The notes beneath the pieces are model-generated. The model searched no databases. It had not been told where the DNA came from and saw only the letters and a program-made list of their open reading frames with translations. From the NCBI GenBank assembly GCA_027622555.1, contig JAQBYJ010000021.1, forward strand, positions 1 to 62,715: DNA of 62,715 bases, read 5' to 3'. The stretch is from Verrucomicrobiota bacterium (GTDB taxonomy: Bacteria > Verrucomicrobiota > Verrucomicrobiia > Opitutales > UBA2995). Shown piece after piece: positions 51,012 to 60,201 of this stretch. Within the stretch, counting starts at the first letter, position 1, and every line of letters starts with the position of its first letter. Made by a program: the position numbers and the translations under genes.

Positions 51012-53183
51012 ATGAAAGTAATTCGATTTATATACCTCCTTCTATCCGTTTTACTTCTGATAACTTGTAATCTTTCAGCTCAATCTTCTGAGAAGGCCGA
51101 CTTCTATGTTTCTGCCAACGGCTCCGATACTTGGTCGGGCACCACAGCAGAGCCCAACGGGCAGGGGAATGAAGGTCCTTTTGCGACCCTGGAACGAGCG
51201 CGTGACGCCGTTCGGGAATTGAAGAAAAGTAAACAGGCCGATGTCATTGTGCTTATTCGGGAGGGCACTTACCAGCTGGACAAAACGATAGTATTCGGTG
51301 TCGAAGACTCAGGTATGGGCAACTCGACCGTCACCTATGCCGCCTATTCGGGAGAGACTCCTGTCTTCAGTTCGGGCCGGGAAATCCAGGGATGGAAACA
51401 AGCACCGAGTGATTTAGCAGGTTTGCCCAAAGAGGCGCGAGGAAAGGTCTTGGTGGCTGAGGTATCCGGCAGCTTCAAAACTCTGTATGATGGGGAGGGT
51501 ATGCTACCGCGGGCCAAGTCGGAAGGTTTCATTACCCAGAAAGGAGGGAGCAGAACGGAAATGCATTTCCCAGCAGGCAGGTTGAAAAACTGGTCCAATA
51601 TTTCCGACGTGGAAATTATAGTTCGTCCGCATCATGCATGGATATCCAATGTTCTGCCACTGGAGTCGGTCGATGAGAGAGCAGGGATTGCCCGAACGTC
51701 CATTGAGGCAACCTATGCAATGAATGATCTCCATTTCCTGAAGACCACCGAAAATTGTTGGGTGGAAAATGTTCTGGAGGAGCTCGATGAACCGGGCGAG
51801 TGGGTGTTGAACACGAAAGAAGGAAAGCTTTACCTCTGGCCGCGAAACCAGACGCCTGTTCTGGCTCCCCAGTTACTGGAGCTGATTCGTGTGGAGGGGG
51901 ACATAGACAAGGAGGGACCGACTGACATTCCGGTGCGCAACCTCGTATTTCGTGGCCTGACTTTTATGCATGGCGAGCGGTATACATTGGCTGAGGGTGA
52001 CGCCGGTCTGCAGCATGACTGGGACATGCTCGATAAGGCGAATGCTTTGGTGCGTCTGCGCAGTACGGAGAACTGCACCATTGAGCAATGTCATTTTACC
52101 CACAGTGGCAGTGGCGCCATTCGTGTGGATTTACACGGGATGGAGAACACAATATCCAACAATCATATTGAACAGATGGGCGGTGGAGGAATCCTGCTCT
52201 GTGGATATGGTCCGGGTACCAAGGATGTGAACCGGAAGAACCTCGTTTATAACAATCATATCCACCACATTGGACTTATCTACATCCATTCGCCTGGAAT
52301 TTTCCTCTGGCAGAGTGGGGAAAACAGGGTAGCCAATAATCTGATCCATAACACGCCTTACTGCGGAATGATCGTTTCCGGATGCATGACCCATTTTTTT
52401 GAGAGAGGGGATAATCGGGAATTGGTGCGAACCATCCGTTGGCAGGAAGTCGGGGGCGGACGTTCCAGAAAAACGGATGCCGAGGCTCTCATATACAAGC
52501 ACTCCCATGACAATATGATCGAGTACAACGAAATTCATCATGTGATGGAGAAGATGGGAGACGGAAACGGAATTTATGTGCGTGGTGCTGGTGCGGGAAA
52601 CGTGCTTCGTAGAAACTACATTCATCACCTGGTCACACCGATGCACATGCAGGCTGCCCTGCGTACGGATGGGGGGCAGATGGATACGCTGATCACGGAA
52701 AACATCATCTACAAGTGTACTGCCCAAGGCATCATATTAAAACTGAACAACCGGGCAGAAAATAACTTCGTCATAGACGTCATCGCCCCGCCACGCGGAT
52801 ACTACCTGTCCCTCAGGGAAGGTCCCATGACGGATGCGGTCATCCAAAAGAACATTTTTTATTCTTCCACTGCTAATGTGACTTTCATCGATGAACTGGA
52901 ACCCGGGAAAGGAATAACAACCGAGGATAGCAGGGGAAGAGGACTGGCGCTGGCCAAGGATGCCAATACCGATTACAACATCTACTTTTGCGCGGAGGAC
53001 CCCCAACTCGGAAGTGAAATGCTGAAGAAGCAACAACAAGACGGCGTTGATGACAATAGTCTGGCATTCAATCCATTGTTTATGGACGTGGAGAATGGCG
53101 ATTTCCGGTTTAAACCCAACTCACCTGCACTTAAATTGGGTATTGTTCCAATCGATCTTTCACAGATTGGACTAAGAAAGTAA
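51012..53183 (+). CDS. Secreted right-handed parallel beta-helix enzyme (GH141/polysaccharide-lyase-like)
   Basis: A 723-residue secreted protein with leader (RFIYLLLSVLLLITCNLSAQ). It starts DFYVSANGSDTWSGT, GPFATLERARDAVRELK and IREGTYQLDKTIVFG, the N-terminal cap typical of GH141-type and related beta-helix glycan enzymes. Later coils have NTISNNHIEQMGGGGILLCG, NRVANNLIHNTPYCGMIV, NMIEYNEIHHVMEK, NGIYVRGAGAGNVLRRN and a carbohydrate-type end. The family is assigned by layout; catalytic residues cannot be fixed from sequence alone. ATG 51012 has no Shine-Dalgarno but fits the leader; an upstream in-frame start at 50889 is discounted. It opens a nine-gene co-oriented locus. Confidence 0.78.
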   Translation: MKVIRFIYLLLSVLLLITCNLSAQSSEKADFYVSANGSDTWSGTTAEPNGQGNEGPFATLERARDAVRELKKSKQADVIVLIREGTYQLDKTIVFGVEDSGMGNSTVTYAAYSGETPVFSSGREIQGWKQAPSDLAGLPKEARGKVLVAEVSGSFKTLYDGEGMLPRAKSEGFITQKGGSRTEMHFPAGRLKNWSNISDVEIIVRPHHAWISNVLPLESVDERAGIARTSIEATYAMNDLHFLKTTENCWVENVLEELDEPGEWVLNTKEGKLYLWPRNQTPVLAPQLLELIRVEGDIDKEGPTDIPVRNLVFRGLTFMHGERYTLAEGDAGLQHDWDMLDKANALVRLRSTENCTIEQCHFTHSGSGAIRVDLHGMENTISNNHIEQMGGGGILLCGYGPGTKDVNRKNLVYNNHIHHIGLIYIHSPGIFLWQSGENRVANNLIHNTPYCGMIVSGCMTHFFERGDNRELVRTIRWQEVGGGRSRKTDAEALIYKHSHDNMIEYNEIHHVMEKMGDGNGIYVRGAGAGNVLRRNYIHHLVTPMHMQAALRTDGGQMDTLITENIIYKCTAQGIILKLNNRAENNFVIDVIAPPRGYYLSLREGPMTDAVIQKNIFYSSTANVTFIDELEPGKGITTEDSRGRGLALAKDANTDYNIYFCAEDPQLGSEMLKKQQQDGVDDNSLAFNPLFMDVENGDFRFKPNSPALKLGIVPIDLSQIGLRK

Positions 53184-53189
53184 TCCAAT

Positions 53190-54554
53190 ATGAATAGTAT
53201 GAAAATGAAGAACCTTATATTTTTGATGGTATCGGCATTGTTTAGCTGGCTAACGGTTGCAGCGAAGCAGCCTAATATAGTTTTCATATTCGCGGACGAT
53301 TGGGGCTACGGAGATCTGAGTTTGCACGGGAGTGATTTTGTGCAAACTCCGAACATCGATCAAATGGCAGCGGAGGGGATTGATTTCCAAAACTTCACGG
53401 TGAACAGTCCGGTGTGTTCGCCAAGCCGGGTTGCAGTCATGACCGGAAAATTTCCGGCAAGATTTTCTATTCATCAACATTTTGCTGGCGTTCCTTCCAA
53501 CGCACAACGGGGGATGCCTGACTGGCTTGATCCTAAGGAACCTATGCTTCCACGCTTACTGAAAGAGGCCGGTTATAAGACGGGTCACTTCGGAAAATGG
53601 CACCTGGGCAATGCGACGGACTCTCCATCGGAAGATCTGTATGGGTATGATGCCTTTGCCACCTTTAACGGATCGGGAAAGAATGAGCTTCGTCCACAGG
53701 GCCTTGAATCCGTTGACCATGCCGAGAAGTTTATAAAGGAAAACAAGGATCATCCCTTCTTTGTGAACCTATGGCTGCACGAAACGCACCTCGCCCATTT
53801 CCCTCTGGAGAAATACTTGGAGAAATTCAAAAATCTGGATGAGCAGAAACGGATTTATGCTTCGGTGGTTGCTGAAGGAGATGAAGGGGTAGGGCGGATC
53901 CTCGGCTTGTTGAAGGCATTGAATCTGGATAATAACACCCTCGTGGTGTTTTCGTCTGACAATGGACCTGAGGCCACCCGCGGACCGGAACATAAATTTC
54001 ACAACAATTCAAAAGTTGGCCTCGGGGGTTATTATTCGGTGGGAGAGTCGGGCGGTCTGATTGGTCAGAAACGATCGCTTTATGCAGGAGGGGTTCGAGT
54101 GCCTTTCGTGGTCCGTTGGCCGGGCATTGTACCCTCCGGGAAAGTGGACAGGACCTCCGTCCTTACTGCAGTTGATCTGCTCCCGACCTTTCTTGAGGCT
54201 GCGGGAGTAGCCTTGCCAGAAGGTTTCGTGCCGGACGGTCAAAGTGCATTTTCGGCTTTTAAGGGGGAACCCATTAACCGGACAAAGCCCATTTTCTGGG
54301 AGTGGAGAGGTGGGATTTCAAAGGACTATACCTGGCCAACCCTGGGTGTTCGTGACGGCCGCTGGAAGCTACTGCTGAACGAGGAGTTAGACCGCATCGA
54401 GCTTTACGATATCGAATCTGATTGGGCTGAAAAAAGCAATCTGGCTAAAACTTTTCCTGAAGTTGCCGATAGGCTTATTAAGCAAATCCACACATGGAAG
54501 AAATTCCTTCCAGCTAAACCTTCGGATAACAGTCTTTCGCGGACACGCAAATAG
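53190..54554 (+). CDS. S1 family sulfatase
   Basis: A 454-residue secreted sulfatase with leader to about residue 25. IVFIFADDWGYGDLSLHGSD has the metal aspartates; the active site is C76-SPS-R80, a classic CxPxR. FGKWHLGN, NLWLHETHLAHFP, VVFSSDNGPEATRGPEH and QKRSLYAGGVRVPFVVRWPG are standard blocks. It begins six bases after the beta-helix gene stop and is probably co-translated with it, so the two are likely to act on the same sulfated glycan. Confidence 0.94.
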   Translation: MNSMKMKNLIFLMVSALFSWLTVAAKQPNIVFIFADDWGYGDLSLHGSDFVQTPNIDQMAAEGIDFQNFTVNSPVCSPSRVAVMTGKFPARFSIHQHFAGVPSNAQRGMPDWLDPKEPMLPRLLKEAGYKTGHFGKWHLGNATDSPSEDLYGYDAFATFNGSGKNELRPQGLESVDHAEKFIKENKDHPFFVNLWLHETHLAHFPLEKYLEKFKNLDEQKRIYASVVAEGDEGVGRILGLLKALNLDNNTLVVFSSDNGPEATRGPEHKFHNNSKVGLGGYYSVGESGGLIGQKRSLYAGGVRVPFVVRWPGIVPSGKVDRTSVLTAVDLLPTFLEAAGVALPEGFVPDGQSAFSAFKGEPINRTKPIFWEWRGGISKDYTWPTLGVRDGRWKLLLNEELDRIELYDIESDWAEKSNLAKTFPEVADRLIKQIHTWKKFLPAKPSDNSLSRTRK

Positions 54555-54627
54555 AGTATGATCGGTCACCGAATTCCAGTAAATGCCCCTATCTTGGTTT
54601 ATCTGAAATCCAAAACTCTACTGCAAA

Positions 54628-55548
54628 ATGTCTAGCCGCCTTATCCAAAATGTATTCTTTCTTTGCTTCTGTTTATTGATGACCGCCTGTGCTCCAAAGC
54701 AGAGCGCTAAGGATGTTGCGACGGCAGAAAATTTTGCCAAAGAAAATATTCTCGCCTGGGCATTTACAAATTTCGATATCGAGCGATCCGCTGAGGAGCG
54801 TGCTCAATTGCTGAGACGAGTGGGTTTTAAAAAAGCGGGTTATATCGTTTCCAATGCGAATGCAAAGGATGCTTTTGATGCTCATGTCTTGGCCTACAAG
54901 AAGTACGACATCTCAATTATTTCGGTATGGTGGCAGTCCTCGAATGAGGACCTCATGGAAGATCCCAAAACCCGGATGGTATTGGTGGGTTTGGACAAAC
55001 ATAATCTAAAGCCCGACATTTGGTTTTCCCTGGGCAAAGATCTGGTTGAAGCCATTCCCGAAGATCAGCGGCTCGACAGGGCGGTTGCCATTCTCCGGCC
55101 CTTAGCGATTGAAGCGCGACGTCGCGGTGTTCGATTTGCGCTCTACAATCACATGGAATGGTTTGGTGAAACGGACAACCAGATAGCCATCATTGAGAGA
55201 CTTCGTTCCGAAGGAAATATGGATCATGTGGGTATGGTTTATAACATGCACCACGGACATGACCGCATAGATAATTTTAAGACGGTTTTCCAAAAAATGC
55301 AGCCCTACCTGTTTGCGTTCAATCTGAATGGCATGCGAGTAGAAGGTCCAAAGATTATCCTGATTGGTGAAGGCGATCGTGAACAGGCGATGATCAAGAC
55401 GGTTATCGATTCAGGGTTCAAGGGTCCCATCGGAATCCTTCACCATTTTGCCAAGCAAGATGCTGAACCCGTCTATGTGGCAAATCTGAAAGGTTTGAAA
55501 TCGATATTAGAAGCACTCGGACATGAAGAAGTTGCTGCCACCTATTGA
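54628..55548 (+). CDS. Lipoprotein sugar-phosphate isomerase/epimerase-like TIM barrel
   Basis: A 306-residue protein with lipobox MTACAP (Cys near residue 21) and an AP_endonuc_2/xylose-isomerase-like barrel: FDIERSAEERAQLLRRVGFK, ISIISVWWQ, LRPLAIEARRRGVRFALYNH, HVGMVYNMHHGHDRIDNF and FAFNLNGMR. Metal ligands Glu/His of the fold are recognisable in NHMEWFG and NMHHGH. In this phylum such exported isomerases accompany sulfatases and PQQ dehydrogenases. Whether it isomerises a free sugar outside the cytoplasm is inferred. Confidence 0.78.
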   Translation: MSSRLIQNVFFLCFCLLMTACAPKQSAKDVATAENFAKENILAWAFTNFDIERSAEERAQLLRRVGFKKAGYIVSNANAKDAFDAHVLAYKKYDISIISVWWQSSNEDLMEDPKTRMVLVGLDKHNLKPDIWFSLGKDLVEAIPEDQRLDRAVAILRPLAIEARRRGVRFALYNHMEWFGETDNQIAIIERLRSEGNMDHVGMVYNMHHGHDRIDNFKTVFQKMQPYLFAFNLNGMRVEGPKIILIGEGDREQAMIKTVIDSGFKGPIGILHHFAKQDAEPVYVANLKGLKSILEALGHEEVAATY

Positions 55549-55579
55549 GGCGATCTGCCTTTTCCATATTCTGAGTAAA

Positions 55580-57658
55580 ATGAAATTACTCTCATCGTTT
55601 TTATTTGGTTTTCTGCCTCTTTGTATTTTGGCCCAACAAGGGTCCGGCTACCGTGATTGGGGCACGGCTGGAGGAGATACCGGAATCACTCGCTACTCCA
55701 GTCTCGATCAGGTCAATACGACCAACGTGTCTCAATTGGAGGTGGCCTGGACTTATCGATCGGGCGACGCTCAAGGACGATCCACGATACAATGCAATCC
55801 CATCGTCGTCGATGGTGTCCTTTATGCAACAACCCCGAACCTTGATCTGGTCGCCTTGGATGCTTCGACTGGAGTCGAACGGTGGAGATTTAGTGATTCT
55901 GGTGAGGTTGAAAAAGGTCCGGATACGAACCAGGGTCAGTACTTTGGCCTGAACCGTGGAGTCGCCTACTGGAAGGATGGCGATGATAGACGTATTTTGT
56001 ACAGTCGCGGTCATCACATTCTGGCAGTGAAGGCGGATACGGGAAAATTGATTTCATCCTTTGGAGAAGACGGTCGGGTAGATATGCGTTATGGTTTATC
56101 TAAACCGCCTCAGTTCGTGGGTATAGCGAATCCGGCAGCCGGCGTTATCTATAAAGATCTCTTCATTGTCGGCTCGCGTGGAAATACAGCGGGGCATGTC
56201 CGCGCCTACAATGTACGCAGTGGAAACATGGAATGGATCTTTAATACGATTCCTCACCCGGGTGAACGATTTGAAGACACGTGGCCAGAGGGTGCATGGG
56301 CTAAAGTTTATGGGGCCAATGTTTGGAGTGGATTAAGTGTCGATGTGGAAAACGGACTTGTCTTTTGTTCTACCTCCAGCCCCAAACCAGACCTTTTTGG
56401 GTGGCAGTATCCAGGAAAAAATGACTTAGCGAACTCAGTTGTCGCACTCAATGCAGCTACGGGTGAATACGTCTGGCATTTTCAGGAGATCAAACATGGT
56501 ATTTGGGATTTGGATCTGCCCGCTCCGCCAATGCTCGTCACCGTAGAACGCGATGGTTTGCAAGTCGATGCCGTGGCGCAGGTAAGCAAGACAGGCAATA
56601 CCTACCTGCTGGATCGGTTGACAGGCAGGTCACTCTTTCCACTCGTCGAGCGCCCGGCTCCCGCATCCGATATTTCCATCGAGCAAGCATGGCCTACTCA
56701 AACGGTGCCTCTGCTTCCACCGCCATTTACTCGACAGGAAGTTACTTACGACCAGCTTACGACCCTCTCTCCGGAAGCTCGCGCCGACGCGGTTGAGCAA
56801 TTTATTGAAAGCCGCAGTGGTTGGTTTATGCCTATCAGCCCCAAAGGCACTATTCTATACGGCGTGTTAGGAGGAGCCGAGTGGCCGGGTGCCGCGTTTG
56901 ATCCAAATTCAGATCTGCTCTATGTTGCGGGCAACAACCTGCCTTTGATCATTCGTCTCGATCCAGTGACGGGAAAAGCTGCCAAAGGTGCGGTTGCTTT
57001 CGGAGCAACCTGCACGATGTGTCATGCCATTGAACGCTTGAGTGGCGCAGCCCGGCGATACGAACCTGAAGCGCTTGCGGATCTGCTCAAGGCGGGTCGC
57101 GGTATTATGCCTTCCTTTGCCCATCTTGGAGACAAGGTAATCGCCGATCTTGTGGATTTTCTTCTCATTGATCCCCAAGAAGAAAACAAGGAGCCGGTAG
57201 ATCCGGATTTCGTTCCACAAGACTATACCTTTAGTGGATTCAATAAATTCGTGGATAAAGAGGGATACCCAGCCGTCAAACCCCCGTGGGGTGTGCTGAG
57301 CGCCATCGATCTCAATAGAGGAGAAATTGTCTGGCAAACTCCGATTGGTGAATACGAAGAACTCACTCGGCGTGGCATCCCGGCTACTGGAACGCCGCTC
57401 TTTGGAGGCCCAACCGTAACTGCAGGTGGCCTCGTTTTCATTGGCGGGTCGACGGATGAAAAATTTAGAGCTCTTGATAGTGAAACGGGCGAGATCTTGT
57501 GGGAAACCAAACTCCCTTTCGGAGCTTATGCAAATCCCTCCATCTACGAAATTGACGGTCGTCAGTATGTCGTCATCGCATCCGGAGGCGGTGGAAAAAA
57601 CGGTACTCCCTCGGGTGATGCTTATGTCGCCTTTGCATTGCCCGAATCTACGCACTAA
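55580..57658 (+). CDS. PQQ-dependent dehydrogenase with cytochrome c domain inserted in the propeller
   Basis: A 692-residue quinoprotein with leader to about AQ. It begins WGTAGGDTGITRYSSLDQVN, has VAWTYRSGD, TPNLDLVALDASTGVERW, NPAAGVIYKDLFIVGSRG, the HPGERFEDTWPEGAWAKVYG block and KHGIWDLDLPAPP, which are glucose/quinate-dehydrogenase-like landmarks. A c-type heme module is inserted near residues 468-535 (C478-TM-C481-H482, with Met in GIMPSF), before the last blades (GGLVFIGGSTDEKFRALDSETGEILW). ResB/CcsA at 13.9-16.9 kb could mature this heme. No PQQ synthesis gene is in the window. It starts 31 bases after the isomerase. Confidence 0.9.
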   Translation: MKLLSSFLFGFLPLCILAQQGSGYRDWGTAGGDTGITRYSSLDQVNTTNVSQLEVAWTYRSGDAQGRSTIQCNPIVVDGVLYATTPNLDLVALDASTGVERWRFSDSGEVEKGPDTNQGQYFGLNRGVAYWKDGDDRRILYSRGHHILAVKADTGKLISSFGEDGRVDMRYGLSKPPQFVGIANPAAGVIYKDLFIVGSRGNTAGHVRAYNVRSGNMEWIFNTIPHPGERFEDTWPEGAWAKVYGANVWSGLSVDVENGLVFCSTSSPKPDLFGWQYPGKNDLANSVVALNAATGEYVWHFQEIKHGIWDLDLPAPPMLVTVERDGLQVDAVAQVSKTGNTYLLDRLTGRSLFPLVERPAPASDISIEQAWPTQTVPLLPPPFTRQEVTYDQLTTLSPEARADAVEQFIESRSGWFMPISPKGTILYGVLGGAEWPGAAFDPNSDLLYVAGNNLPLIIRLDPVTGKAAKGAVAFGATCTMCHAIERLSGAARRYEPEALADLLKAGRGIMPSFAHLGDKVIADLVDFLLIDPQEENKEPVDPDFVPQDYTFSGFNKFVDKEGYPAVKPPWGVLSAIDLNRGEIVWQTPIGEYEELTRRGIPATGTPLFGGPTVTAGGLVFIGGSTDEKFRALDSETGEILWETKLPFGAYANPSIYEIDGRQYVVIASGGGGKNGTPSGDAYVAFALPESTH

Positions 57659-57680
57659 TGGTCTAAATCATGCGCCGTAG

Positions 57681-57751
57681 GGCCAGTTGCTCGCAACTCG
57701 GCCTCTGTGACCCACAACGTTCCCGGACAAGGCGTCGATGCAAGCATCGAG
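57681..57751. repeat. REP-like pair of hairpins
   Basis: In the 248-base gap 57659-57906, GGCCAGTTGC and GCAACTCGGCC (57681-57703) form one hairpin and TCGATGC AA GCATCGA (57735-57750) a second, followed by GCCCTACG. Paired hairpins with a conserved flank are typical of REP/BIME elements. No gene is in the gap. Confidence 0.45.
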
Positions 57752-57906
57752 CCCTACGCTCCCTGTAGAATGAATTACCTAAATCATGCATCCGGTAAAA
57801 ACAGGATGGGCATCCAGTATAGATCTGCTAGCATATCGAGTTGGCAATCTTTTCTCTGCCACTAGGTAGAGTATTTACCCCATAAACCTATCAACCAAAT
57901 AATAAA

Positions 57907-58221
57907 ATGATTAGAATCTGTGTTACTTACCGAAGAAGCGAAGGAAGCACCTTTGATGTGGATTACTACCAACATGTGCATTTCAAACTCGTCCACGAGT
58001 TGCTTGATCCGCTCGGCCTCGTGTCTGCGGAAATGGATGTGGGAATTCCTGGAGTGGGTGGTACCGAAGCTCCATTTCACGCCATTGGTTATCTGGTGTT
58101 CAAAAATATGGATGATTGCACCGCCGCGTTTGAAAAGGAAGGAGCCCGATTGGTGGCTGATGTTATTAATTGCACCAACATCGAGCCTGTTATTCAAATC
58201 AGTAATTATTTGAGCGTGTAG
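57907..58221 (+). CDS. EthD-domain (Dabb-like fold) protein
   Basis: A 104-residue protein of the EthD family: MIRICVTYRRSEGSTFDVDY start, YYQHVHFKLVHELLDPLGL, a GIPGVGGTEAPFHAIGYLVF strand-loop and FEKEGARLVADVINCTNI end. EthD proteins are dimeric ferredoxin-like-fold enzymes or helpers in ring and ether degradation, and short ones act as reductase-like partners. Cytoplasmic, since no signal peptide is present. It is between the PQQ dehydrogenase and the PQQ-like propeller, so a role in the same catabolic route is inferred. Confidence 0.85.
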   Translation: MIRICVTYRRSEGSTFDVDYYQHVHFKLVHELLDPLGLVSAEMDVGIPGVGGTEAPFHAIGYLVFKNMDDCTAAFEKEGARLVADVINCTNIEPVIQISNYLSV

Positions 58222-58266
58222 GGTGATCTCGAGATAACTTTCAAAATCCTACACCAGCGATTCCCC

Positions 58267-59922
58267 ATGATAATTTTTCCCCTGAATAGATTACTTAATT
58301 GCGTTTATTATTCCTCATTCCTGATCTGCTTTTGCATTTTCTCACCCTTAACGGTTGAAGCTAAAGAAATACGGATTAAATCGCCGCATTCAAGCTCTTG
58401 GCCTCAAGCGGCTGGACCTCATGGAAGTTGGAGCACACAAACCGATGCGGAAATCCCGACTTCCTTTAACGTAGCAGAGGATAAAAATATTCTCTGGAGA
58501 AAGGCACTCGATGAATCGGGACAAAGCGGAATCGCTGTATGGAAGGATCGATTATTCCTGACTATCATGGAACCGTTCGATAGCGATAAACCGGATCCCT
58601 ACAAAACAGGGACAATCCAGGCGCTCTGTATAAACGCGAATAACGGTGACGTGATTTGGCAGTATGAAATCAAGGCCGCCAATCCTAGCGGTTATATGTA
58701 TGGGTTCAGCGATTCCACTTCCCCGACACCCATTACGGATGGCGAGCATGTCTGGTTTACCAATGCGGGAGGAAAACTCGTGTGCCTGAACTGGAACGGG
58801 GAGCTTGTGTGGGAGAGGACTTGGAGATTAGCGACGGAGGTACTGAAGCCAGAGAAGCCGTTTCCATTTAACAAGCAGCATGAGCCCTTTATGGTGAATG
58901 ACGTCCTGGTTAATATGGAAGCCTACGATAACGTAGACGGCAAAAGGGAACTGGGCTGGCACTATTTGTATGGGCTGGATAAGATGACGGGTGAAGTGAA
59001 ATGGATATCCGAAGACGCGGTAACCCACTACAATACTCCGGGCTATTCGCTGGACGCTCTGGGCAAACCGACGGCTTTGATTGGAAGGGGAGGGTATCAC
59101 GACGTACCCGAAGGGCCGAAGGGATACTCCATGATAGACTTGGCGGATGGTAAACGGGTTTGGCAGACCGAACTCTCCGGCGAAAATGATACTGCGCTTT
59201 ACAACTCAAATTTCACCAAGGATTTCGCAGTGTGGTTTTCCGAGACAGAAAGTGAGATCACGGTTCTTAATTCTCAGAATGGGGAGATTCTTAAAACGAT
59301 AGATCTTCGAACCAAAGTGGATTTGAGAACCTATGACCAAGCCCTGGGACGACGAGTCTTGCGACCAGATTTCGATCTCAGCCAAACACCCAACCCAAAT
59401 GTGTTTCCGGCGTGGTATACGAACATCATCGTCGGAGACCATCTCTACTTTATGTGTTCTAAGGATGATACCAAGCAGCCGCTGATGAAGCGTTGGATGA
59501 AGCTCTCGCCTCAGTTTTCTTTCGCCCGCGTGGATCTAAAGACTGACAAAGTGGAATACCTTGAAGTGCCGGCTCATTATAACGATCGCGGAGAGTATCT
59601 TTGGAAAGAAGAGTTGAAAACCACGGCCTTGAATTCGCGTGGAATTGATACGATCTCTGATCCACGATCAAAACGTGATGGCTGGTATTGGTGCTTTAAC
59701 GGAAATCCAATTCTGGTGAACGATATCCTTTTCTTCACCACGATGATTGGAAATTGCTACACCTTCCGGACGGGCACAGATAGGTTTGATGATAGCGCCT
59801 TTATCGATGTTAATTCACTCGGTGTGCGTAGTGAAAGCTGGTCCTTGAACACACCCTCGTTTGCCAATGGAAAACTTTATCACCGCACTGCAAAAGAACT
59901 GATATGCATTGGGAACAATTAA
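58267..59922 (+). CDS. Secreted PQQ-like beta-propeller protein
   Basis: A 551-residue protein with a leader (to about residue 32). The opening SSSWPQAAGPHGSWSTQTDA, IPTSFNVAEDKNILWRKAL is the family start, and Trp-docking blades follow (GDVIWQYE, GELVWERT, GEVKWISE, GKRVWQTE). The end is typical (SFANGKLYHRTAKELICIG). It is related in layout to the 40.3 kb protein and probably a non-catalytic propeller. It begins 45 bases after the EthD gene and is followed by a 279-base gap that contains only a REP-like repeat. Confidence 0.87.
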   Translation: MIIFPLNRLLNCVYYSSFLICFCIFSPLTVEAKEIRIKSPHSSSWPQAAGPHGSWSTQTDAEIPTSFNVAEDKNILWRKALDESGQSGIAVWKDRLFLTIMEPFDSDKPDPYKTGTIQALCINANNGDVIWQYEIKAANPSGYMYGFSDSTSPTPITDGEHVWFTNAGGKLVCLNWNGELVWERTWRLATEVLKPEKPFPFNKQHEPFMVNDVLVNMEAYDNVDGKRELGWHYLYGLDKMTGEVKWISEDAVTHYNTPGYSLDALGKPTALIGRGGYHDVPEGPKGYSMIDLADGKRVWQTELSGENDTALYNSNFTKDFAVWFSETESEITVLNSQNGEILKTIDLRTKVDLRTYDQALGRRVLRPDFDLSQTPNPNVFPAWYTNIIVGDHLYFMCSKDDTKQPLMKRWMKLSPQFSFARVDLKTDKVEYLEVPAHYNDRGEYLWKEELKTTALNSRGIDTISDPRSKRDGWYWCFNGNPILVNDILFFTTMIGNCYTFRTGTDRFDDSAFIDVNSLGVRSESWSLNTPSFANGKLYHRTAKELICIGNN

Positions 59923-60074
59923 TATTCATTGTCGGTATAGCTTCCGCCTCAACCGTCCTTGTAAATGGACGGACTGAAAATGCGCCAAATCCCTATACAA
60001 GGAATCCAGCAGAAATCCTTGGTATTCGATTCGCGACCAAGGTCACTCCTACAGCATCTTTCGCATGTCAAAAT

Positions 60075-60125
60075 GTAGGAGCCAGCTTGTATTCCTTGAG
60101 CTTGTCGAAGTGGCTGGCGATCTCC
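60075..60125. repeat. REP-like palindrome TGTAGGAGCCAGC...GCTGGCGATCTCC
   Basis: GGAGCCAGC and GCTGGC(GAT)CTCC-type arms face each other across an AT-rich centre (TTGTATTCCTTGAGCTTGTCG). The TGTAGGA start resembles the element in queE. The 279-base gap 59923-60201 has no gene other than a short unlikely ORF over this repeat. Confidence 0.4.
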
Positions 60126-60201
60126 AAGATTTCAACCTTTCCCTTCAGGCACCGACCCCGACGCATCGAGGAATAACAAGTTTAATGAGAAAGAAATTTG
60201 A

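Noticed and set aside
52131-52727. Minus-strand frame of 198 codons
   Set aside because: Antisense within the beta-helix gene, whose coding frame is well supported.
56909-57655. Minus-strand frame of 248 codons
   Set aside because: Antisense to the last third of the PQQ dehydrogenase, no start signal and no recognisable domain.
59904-60176. Short frame of 90 codons after the PQQ-like propeller
   Set aside because: It runs through a REP-like palindrome, overlaps the previous gene and shows no domain.
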